This document shows, in pieces, positions 59,601-64,000 of a stretch of 64,000 nt of DNA. Position 1 is the stretch's first letter. Every line of letters begins with the position of its first letter. Location of the stretch: contig CP054595.1 of the NCBI GenBank assembly GCA_013347225.1, forward strand, positions 2,786,415 through 2,850,414, given 5' to 3'. Below the pieces are notes generated by a model. It was not told where the DNA came from. It saw only the letters and a list, made by a program, of their open reading frames with translations, and did not search any database. Source of the stretch: Candidatus Accumulibacter similis. Its GTDB lineage: Bacteria; Pseudomonadota; Gammaproteobacteria; Burkholderiales; Rhodocyclaceae. The translations under genes were made by a program, and so were the position numbers.

Positions 59601-62600
59601 GCATCCCGGCGCGCAGCACGCGCGGTGCGCTGTCGTTGCCGTCACGGGCCGGCATGCTGACACTGCTGCCGTCGCTGGGCAGCGTCAGCATGCCGCTCGC
59701 CAGATCCTTCTGCACGGGCACGGTCTGGTAGACGCCTGCGTGCGTCCGCCTGATCGCGTACACGTCGGTCGCTGCCGCCAGCGCTCCGATCAGGTCACCG
59801 GCCGCCGCGACGCCGCTCAGGCTACCGTTGCCGAGGTCGGCGGCGAGGCCGAGGACCAGGTCGTTCACCCGCAGTGCCGTCGCATCGGCGCCGAAACCCG
59901 TGAGCGTCAGCGCGCCGTTCTGCCGATCGAAGGTGGTCCTGACGCAGATGACGTCACCGGAACCGCTGATGCCGCTGTAGGGCGGGCTGGCGGTCCTGGC
60001 GACCAGCCCGGTGGATGGGTCGCTGGCGACGAAACCGTTGTCCACGATCCACCAGACATCCTGCCATCGTCCATCGCTGGCGGGAGCCAGGCCGCGGCGC
60101 AGGAAGAGCACCTCGTCGCCCTCGCGCACGCCGGTCGTGTCCTGCAGAGGGATCGAGATTTGCACGGGCGTTGCCGTCGCCTGGTCGCCTAGTTCGAGGT
60201 GGACAGCCGCCAGCGTCTGCAGCAGTCCCGGCTCGGGCGCGGCGAGGCCGGTTTCGACCTGCAGTCGGGCGAGGTCGATGCGGCGGACCGACACCGGCGT
60301 GTCGCTGCCCAGGGCGCCAGCGCCGATCAGCAACAGCTCGCCAGTGGCAGCCTGGACGACGCCGCCCCGGGCGGCAGCGATCACGCCTGCAGCCGGGGTC
60401 GGTGTTGCCGGATCGTCGTCGATGGCCTGCGGCATCCCGACCAGCAACGCTATGTCTGCCTGGCCGATCGCAGACATCGTGATCTGGCCGCTGTCGTCCA
60501 CCTCGTTCGCCAGGTGGACGACCGACAGCGTCACCCGCCCCGGACGGTGGGCGCTGATCAGGCCGTCCGGACTGACGCTGGCGATCGTCCCGTCGCTCGA
60601 GAAGTAGCGCGTGCCATTGCGCACCTCGGCGATCGCCGGGGTCACCGAAACGATGACGTCGCCGGTGTTCGGATCGAGGACGACAGCGCCGGTCGCCGGA
60701 TCGATCAGCACCTCGCCGGTGCCCGGGTCGCGCAGCGCTTCCTGCGTCCATGGGTCCCGGCCGACTTCCACGACTTCGGGCGAGCCCGGGAAGCTGATCT
60801 GGCTGGCGCCGTGGATGTCGAGCCGCTCGCCGGTCGCCGGATCGAGTCGATGCACCCGGAGCTGTCGCGTGGCGCCGGGCACGAGGCTCAGTGTTCCCGG
60901 GTAGACGTCGGGTTCGACGCCCGGCAGCGCATCGCCCGCGTCGCCGTCGTCCGGCCCGGCGTCCGTCAGCGCCGATGCGGTGACGGCGTTGAGCGCGACC
61001 ACAGCCTGCACCGCCTGTCCGCTCGAGTCGGGCCGGCTGACGACGAGCAGCGCCGGCCCGACAACGATCGCGCGCAGCCGGTCGCTGGCGTCGTCCACGA
61101 CGATGCGGCCGATTCCGGCGTCACCCATGCCGGCGAGATCCACCGCCTGCACGCTGAGGTAGGAGGGGTCCTGCAGAGCGACGCCGAGTTCGTCGGCAAA
61201 ATCGAGGGTCGCCTCGATCTCCTGCGTCTGACCGGTCAGGAGGCGGTCCAGCGCTGCCAGGTGAATCTGCTGCAGGCGGGCGTCGCTGACGTCGATCGTC
61301 AGGTCGAAGGGCTGGCACGCGTTGTAGCCATCGTCGGCCTGCAGGCTGACGATGGCGCGGCCGGCAAAGCCCGCCTGCGGCGTGAAGGACAGGGTCTGTC
61401 CGTCGGTGCCCAGACGCGCACTGCCGTTCGTCGCCTGCACGACGTGCCAGAACAGCGCGTCGCCTTCGGCATCGCGCGCGATGCCCTGCAGGGCGATGGT
61501 CGTCGACAGCCCGGTGTGGGTGCGCAGTGGCGGCTGGCCGGCGCTGGCCGGAGCCCGGTTGGCGCTGAAGCCGCTGTTGGCGAAGACGATCTGCCGATCG
61601 ACCGCATTGCTGTTTCCGTCACCGTCGACATCGCCCGCGCCGTGGCCGCCCCGTTGCGCCGTTTCCCAGGCCATCGCGTCGGCGGCATCGACGCGGCCGT
61701 CGCGATCGAAATCGCCGGCGACGCGCAGCCTGACGCTCGCGGCGCCACTGCCCGACAAGCGCAGGAGCTTCGGACCACCATGGCTGATCTGCAGCAGCGC
61801 CGTCCTCGTGCCGCCGTACTCGTGGCTGCCGAGTACCTCCCCGCCGACGAAATCGATCGTCGCGCCCGCGTCAACCGTCGTGCTTTCGACGGCGATGAGG
61901 AGCGATCCGCTGCCACCCGGCGGATGCGTGACGGAGGCGATCTCGCTGTCGCGGACCGTGAAGGTCAGCGTGGCGCCGTTGCCGATGTCTCCCTGCCAGT
62001 TGCCCGTCAGCCCGTTCCAGGTCGCCGGCGTACCCAGGTCCACCGTCGGGTCGCTACTGAGCAGTTCACCCGTCGCATCGTGGGTGTAGGCCATTCCGCT
62101 GCCGGCGCTGCCGATCTCGCGAACGAGGCGCAGGTTGCCGGCAGGGTCGTAGAGATAGACCGTGCCTGCCGATTCCGCCTCTCCCGTGACGGTGCCGCTG
62201 ATGCGGGCGATCCGCCCATGACTGTCGCGCAACAGATCGAGCCGCCCGGCCGGGCTGCCATCCGCGGCGACAGCGGCGATACCCGCATCCGAGACCAGCC
62301 ACTGCGCGCCATCGCCGAATTCGAGCTGTTGCAGACGGCCGTGCGAATCGAGGTGATAGCGATCGCCGCCGGGCGAGACCAGCGTGTACCGTTGCGGCAC
62401 CCAGGGCAGGCCGCTGACCTGGTCGTACAGCGTGTCGCCGAGACGGACGAGGCTGTCCGGGCGCGAGCCGTCAGCCGACGCCTGCGCCTGCAGTTGCCAG
62501 CCGCGGTCGCTGCTGAACGCCGGGTGCCAGACCAGCGGCGCCGCCGCGTCGCCGGCAAGCCGCTCGCCGACTGCGGCCAGGCTGAAGCGCAACGACAGTT

Positions 62601-64000
62601 CGCCCGCTGCCGCGTCCGCCAGGTCGCGCGGGACGCTGACCCAGACCCGGGCGCCATCCCGCCAGCCGGCGATCGCTCCCGATGGGAGCGTGGCCGGCTG
62701 GTCGCTCAGCAGGCGCGGCGTGAGGATCGGCAATTCCCAGTTGCCGAAATCTCCTGCGGCAGCGGCCCTGTCATCGCCCGTCGGGTGGGCGGGCAGGCAC
62801 TGGGCTGGCAGCACGCGCGTCAACGCCAGCGAGTGACCGCCCATACGGTACAGGGCGTCGCTGGCGATGGCGGCCGGCGACGACTTGAGCGAGCTGTCGA
62901 TGACGACGGTTGCCTCGATCTGGCTGCTGCGGCCGGCGAGATCGCGGGCCAGCAGACGCAGGTGCCAGACGCCGTTGGCCAGCAGCCCCGGGTCGAGGGT
63001 GGCCAGCGGCAGGGTCTCGTCGATTGCCGTCGCTCGACTCACCTGTTCGGCGAGCGTCGACCAGTCGTCCGCTCCTGCCGGTGCCAGCAGCAGCTGCCAG
63101 CGCATCAACTGGGCCTCCGACAGATCGGCAGCGATCGCCAGCGGCGCGGCGATCCGCAGTGGTGCCGCGCCATCCGTCATGCCGGTGAGTGCGCCGCTCC
63201 AGGCGAGTCGTGGGGCAGCGGAATCGGCGGGATCGAGCACCGGCAGTGCGTGGATGCGCTGGGCGCTGAAGCCGTCGCGGTCGGTGGCCGTGACCCGCAG
63301 TTCCATCAGCCCGGGCTTCTCCGGATTGAAGCGGAAGCGGCCGGCAACGTCCACCGCGACGCGCCGCCAGGGCTCCCTCTCGTTGCCGCGCACTTCGACC
63401 GCCAGGTCGGCGATGCCGCTCCAGGCCTCGGCACGGGCGCTGGCGATCACCAACTGCCCGGGCCTCGCCGACAGCTCCGGGGTGGTCGAGACGACGATGT
63501 CGGGCGCGTTCGCTGCGGCACTGGCCAAGACGCGCACAACGAAGCTGTGCTCGCCGCATGCGTTCTGGCCGGGCCGGCCATCGGCGACCGCGACCGTCAG
63601 CAGATGGTCGCCGATCTGGCCCGGAGCCGGCGTCCAGCGCAGTTCGCGGCTCTGGCTGTCGTAGGTCGCGCCTGCCGGCAGGTTGGCAAAGCTCAGCGTC
63701 AGGCCCTGCGTCTGCGCCGCCCCGTCAGGATCGGCGACGGCAATCCCGTCGCTCGCCGGTTGGCCCGCGCTGTCGGCGACGACCGGTATGCGCAGCGTGT
63801 CGCCGACGACCACGGCGTGGTTGCGGGCGACCACCTGCGGCCGGCGGTTGCTGTCGAGGACCAGTACCCGTACCGACTGGGTGCTGATCGCCTGTCCGTC
63901 GCTGGCACGGAAGGTGAAGACGAAGCTGCGGTCGTCGGCGGTCGCGTTGTCGACGACCGCGTGCCCGGGCTGCCAGTCGAAGTGACCGGTGGCGGGATCG
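50566..64000 (-). CDS. Giant multidomain secreted/surface protein (5' end outside window)
   Basis: The frame is open to the right edge: at least 4,477 residues without a stop. N to C by window position: cadherin/Ig-like repeats (63900-63200); YD/RHS-like stretch (62350-62080); EF-hand/dockerin-like DFDRDGRVDAADAMAW (about 61715); Tandem-95-like and Ig-like domains (61600-60500) with DPxTG repeats; a propeller-like part (59080-58650); a peptidoglycan-binding-like motif (57230-57070); a GH19/endolysin-like segment (56250-55560); a metzincin motif HEQGHAFGLEH with a following Met (54443-54390); three cadherin-like repeats (53610-52790); one more (51870-51620); a Pro/Ala-rich tail; and an end motif IDWSAS...WLPAFLG...LTIRIDA. 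No export signal is visible because the start is missing. Likely an adhesin or matrix protein with hydrolytic modules. Exact domain borders are estimates. Confidence 0.85.
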   Translation of the reverse strand, partial: DPATGHFDWQPGHAVVDNATADDRSFVFTFRASDGQAISTQSVRVLVLDSNRRPQVVARNHAVVVGDTLRIPVVADSAGQPASDGIAVADPDGAAQTQGLTLSFANLPAGATYDSQSRELRWTPAPGQIGDHLLTVAVADGRPGQNACGEHSFVVRVLASAAANAPDIVVSTTPELSARPGQLVIASARAEAWSGIADLAVEVRGNEREPWRRVAVDVAGRFRFNPEKPGLMELRVTATDRDGFSAQRIHALPVLDPADSAAPRLAWSGALTGMTDGAAPLRIAAPLAIAADLSEAQLMRWQLLLAPAGADDWSTLAEQVSRATAIDETLPLATLDPGLLANGVWHLRLLARDLAGRSSQIEATVVIDSSLKSSPAAIASDALYRMGGHSLALTRVLPAQCLPAHPTGDDRAAAAGDFGNWELPILTPRLLSDQPATLPSGAIAGWRDGARVWVSVPRDLADAAAGELSLRFSLAAVGERLAGDAAAPLVWHPAFSSDRGWQLQAQASADGSRPDSLVRLGDTLYDQVSGLPWVPQRYTLVSPGGDRYHLDSHGRLQQLEFGDGAQWLVSDAGIAAVAADGSPAGRLDLLRDSHGRIARISGTVTGEAESAGTVYLYDPAGNLRLVREIGSAGSGMAYTHDATGELLSSDPTVDLGTPATWNGLTGNWQGDIGNGATLTFTVRDSEIASVTHPPGGSGSLLIAVESTTVDAGATIDFVGGEVLGSHEYGGTRTALLQISHGGPKLLRLSGSGAASVRLRVAGDFDRDGRVDAADAMAWETAQRGGHGAGDVDGDGNSNAVDRQIVFANSGFSANRAPASAGQPPLRTHTGLSTTIALQGIARDAEGDALFWHVVQATNGSARLGTDGQTLSFTPQAGFAGRAIVSLQADDGYNACQPFDLTIDVSDARLQQIHLAALDRLLTGQTQEIEATLDFADELGVALQDPSYLSVQAVDLAGMGDAGIGRIVVDDASDRLRAIVVGPALLVVSRPDSSGQAVQAVVALNAVTASALTDAGPDDGDAGDALPGVEPDVYPGTLSLVPGATRQLRVHRLDPATGERLDIHGASQISFPGSPEVVEVGRDPWTQEALRDPGTGEVLIDPATGAVVLDPNTGDVIVSVTPAIAEVRNGTRYFSSDGTIASVSPDGLISAHRPGRVTLSVVHLANEVDDSGQITMSAIGQADIALLVGMPQAIDDDPATPTPAAGVIAAARGGVVQAATGELLLIGAGALGSDTPVSVRRIDLARLQVETGLAAPEPGLLQTLAAVHLELGDQATATPVQISIPLQDTTGVREGDEVLFLRRGLAPASDGRWQDVWWIVDNGFVASDPSTGLVARTASPPYSGISGSGDVICVRTTFDRQNGALTLTGFGADATALRVNDLVLGLAADLGNGSLSGVAAAGDLIGALAAATDVYAIRRTHAGVYQTVPVQKDLASGMLTLPSDGSSVSMPARDGNDSAPRVLRAGMLASGKLGLTLDRLQPPVASAQAPEVALRIWMTPEVPGIDSTGHATAGSWRDDQGVQRDRLLVWQRLVDLHPVAGDAPMVTLELDLPPGIASGLHVISIQRMLQTLDPSDPGKTRWVTDGEAASLTLPAPTGFSLVAGEGTMRVFRGDVQIGEIAYTGTARAPAPATGGKTDPIAFSLDNRLAFVARAGGQIHILDTATMTLADTLDIGTANISSLAVSGQWLYIAEGGSHDPAGGHRLLRANIDPADSRFLALQQIDLPQAVSGANAPYGYVDLAINHGLHSYLAVTASRQGLGIGSSRGTADGGAIFIVDLDVARESAGRLDATLTSAFAPVSVPDGQGQAPQFIAAAGISDNTLRFLLSDAQDENAGLATVTVALGADGRLQGSPAFRRLPLLGSSAGHSRTEGEYQLNIQRAQSPVLVETGDGREYALVADYFFDFLDPLHGNGEDAGGARQLGGKVGIIRDPFGPRPEYLGATSPLAGANISRLAVGDDGSTLWADLRYWPTLDSSPPPAGLLKWDLGQLIAAAERNSLAAQASARPLPIDRQVVSGTEQQVVTPLRYELGDGSRLTSGWVFGMAASPLRRPDSISFTDPVDGGHFLKTIEADKDLKVPSFNYGDIARVDLFKLIRSQYASTLAHLPDADLNINWSNIEVRGAATLLRDDKGHLLTAEREDGMQSVEAAGRRSYQGLQTVSSDAGKKTLSTSGVVFLVPTLDVERLRKGEVLQPGEITIHLAGFDRGRPDERLSLKLRVVDYARAADTTFFGDRPLNNPGYHDFALDGSVGGDAHSDNRLFDVARVEQRLRYLGYGLSAIPKSGEVRVDGKLEAAEMITLRQFEQIVQNAADYQDSASETVKDRRGKSTTVVKPLRPITLSAASVSWLSAYNAPHWMQYRFGNGSPLSGWSDRTDPKRPVEAMGTSWVHDLMVASQGANRTSDGKARQALWFAGTNLLGNRLHLGINTAYISLQNQRGIYGDEWLLGLSSPDSVDLRAATASNDRAATPQQKLKYLLEELARLRQQPGNGTWDPQRAQRLADLLQYINRVQPAAASPNNQAEALKDFLAVYTATQNDTLAGNGSLDEQLAAIKSGESDDARRAIQTTLFGDGSQSSGLIAPDKLLLGGVGDKGAGFDSHLTAAGLAAIMESSSERVRDWVEPLNSALAKFDINTAKRVSAFLVNARFEAFFDSDLVENRSDRSAELAYGNRYGNDRPGDGARYKGRGIMQITFKWGYEVLAEGGYRGWTHKGPRPYEPEANKVPGLNDILGTRYDFVQNPDDMIADKGIAALSGAWYWRYGAQPIDGDLNKIIDRSTKVDQKNFEDATKGIKGHGDSPEHLRNRDARLSYWNKVGTETIRNQNALGNVKDVLIDLGFSPENRRDYNVKFGVSLASKSPLAIDRVRHLADRSSSIPTFDAVAAEHLPGDPSLAQGELGMFAVDYLFQDAHLPTTTAFIVADAQRTGQAQETVPRIGICVISPTHEQIRDLESRHSISRVIDPRMDAENHFAPKDNKWRGFEPRFIDENRLATASVLEMPKHGQLVAFRGELGNDFAPGTSVEYIPKAGYTGKDRLTVLVTSQDGLSIIFSYYIHVTPAAGKFDLYNDSAYKKYCPGGRLIWKMAETSSSGPSVGAFSVEPAGAWIAIDERPASGFSFANLPDFALGHTTGTVPTPKITLDTDAAGHGWFVDDTPWGNEEFLPTSNPGEWVARPGSAADGRIDLLTVLLHEQGHAFGLEHSADPHHLMAATLTPGIRRTLSAADQVALLQLAGYLPPPDSSGDPDPAFSWGVPLPFTRVTSLARDAIPSRAAGIEPAAKRPQLHIAANPRLENPAFTDGRGWSTAGDVRFSDGAATLLESADDQARLNQVFVLGDDDHFLSFTLADVGIGDQLRGPDDAFELALIDAGTGLAVLRAGGLTRSDAALNRQADGSEARAGEISVVRNADGSVRYLVDLRGIAAGTAINLAFDLVGFGPTAGDGPEARNSRVTIRDLHLGAAPQVPRAQDDAATTAEDVPLRIDVLANDSGVAGGSAVELVAAPANGTVVANADGSLLYQPAPDWHGDDRFSYRLRGASGMAAQAEVRLTVTPVNDPPRLAALAFSLPEDGTIVLDLPAMAVDADGDPLTITAGAPRHGSLVAMDDGRHAYRPAADYHGDDAFAIRVSDGATAVDGRVGLTITAVNDAPLARDHVAELDEDGQLTLDLPALGFDADGDPLTLAFTSQPANGTLHRDAQGRLVYTPAADWGGHDRFSYTLSDGSAESQPATVLLGVTPLGDAPDLLLGGVPGGEREIFRTAWEGVANPDACATVLHVAELEAWRPVGPAGDRADAGTGFRIWSNGDHFADVSGSEPAMRGGAGNGSNWLELGGGDGDERHAVAIERAIETIAGARYTLALDLAGRPGHGADQSHITLSVDGNEIGTAAAGSPAESLAWQPQRFDFVGSGGHQLIRLARAGSGGSGVAMVDDIVLGESAPVASGRADTAIRLPVLHAALTDRDGSETLRLAIAGIPPGATLSDGEHHFGATVSDRVADVGGWDLARLSLRPPRDCVGTLLLELIATAHEQSNRSEATSRARIEVQVQPANAAPTARDASFAVAAGGRVRIDLRALVADGDGDALALALTDPAHGELIDDGDGSWTYLAGTRFAGSDSFRYTVADGSAAASATISLMLAPTPAVPQPPAAAGGGFDREARAGAAARQPGPLLQEEPAPVSPAATAPGIAPGTPPGEALCQLPAAASMPPRADRAAAPAAAAAAESPPGRASATAAGALAPWSPAAGSRAASCFIGSADDSPCRSGGTSGNTAVVAAECAGNPRSDSPQGSSTARTPVGADAPAARHDGRLDEQQRKVVAAVLPLAGAVGVQAAANGAHAPTMPAQVSRRRTGGGEQDADAYHRAASRAAGTLPAALEPPSRGTPPRGTFSFAPLVAGCGDAAAAPILSAARRAAAAVPNAEAREAPPPPASAPAAAVPGIDWSASHLRFAAPHRSPPAWLPAFLGTRPSASILPDVAALTIRIDA
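54790..56440. other. Lower-GC segment inside the giant gene
   Basis: In this stretch G+C falls visibly (54841-54900 is near 40 percent, 55201-55260 near 53) while both sides are near 65-70. It covers the GH19/endolysin-like part and the linker after it. The frame stays open across both borders, suggesting in-frame acquisition of foreign DNA. Confidence 0.7.

Overview
The window is high-GC DNA (about two thirds G+C over most of its length) from a Gram-negative bacterium. Four PEP-CTERM proteins, LolCDE/MacB-type exporters, a GlgE glycogen branch and the housekeeping gene order suggest a betaproteobacterium of the Rhodocyclales, most like 'Candidatus Accumulibacter'. That placement is inferred from gene content; no search was run.

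Left part (1-33150), mostly core genome on both strands. It opens inside a glycine-rich PEP-CTERM protein with autotransporter-type repeats. A decayed phage-type integrase then lies against tRNA-Arg(CCU). After these come uup, a BenE-type transporter, a patatin lipoprotein, and a glycogen block: glgP facing a glgM-glgE pair, which would build alpha-glucan through maltose-1-phosphate. Next are tsaB-rimI-udg (overlapping genes), an Lrp/AsnC regulator, lplT, lysR-alr-radA, a small PEP-CTERM protein, a FtsX-like permease, a SixA-Nudix fusion, a 52-residue membrane protein, serC-serA, ychJ-truC-hydrolase, a PaaI-like thioesterase and tRNA-Ser(GGA).

Middle part (33150-43900), accessory and rearranged. 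Two IS66-family copies lie in opposite orientation around a secreted metallo-beta-lactamase-fold protein. One copy is internally deleted and lacks a target duplication. The other is complete, has an 8-bp duplication, and splits a 125-codon reading frame. A periplasmic asparaginase, a histone-deacetylase-family amidohydrolase and a secreted NHL-repeat protein follow, separated by unusually long non-coding stretches.

Right part (43900-64000), cell surface and export. An adaptor-permease-ATPase exporter is followed by two PEP-CTERM genes, each with a good sigma-54 (-24/-12) promoter and a strong terminator. Then comes a broken Rpn-type nuclease gene caught in a 578-bp perfect tandem duplication that also copies the last codons of the next gene. 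That gene is a giant secreted or surface protein of more than 4,470 residues, running off the right edge. It combines cadherin-like and bacterial Ig-like repeats, a beta-propeller stretch, a peptidoglycan-binding-like segment, a GH19/endolysin-like segment carried on distinctly lower-GC DNA, a metzincin zinc-protease motif and a proline/alanine-rich tail. It is the most unusual object in the window.
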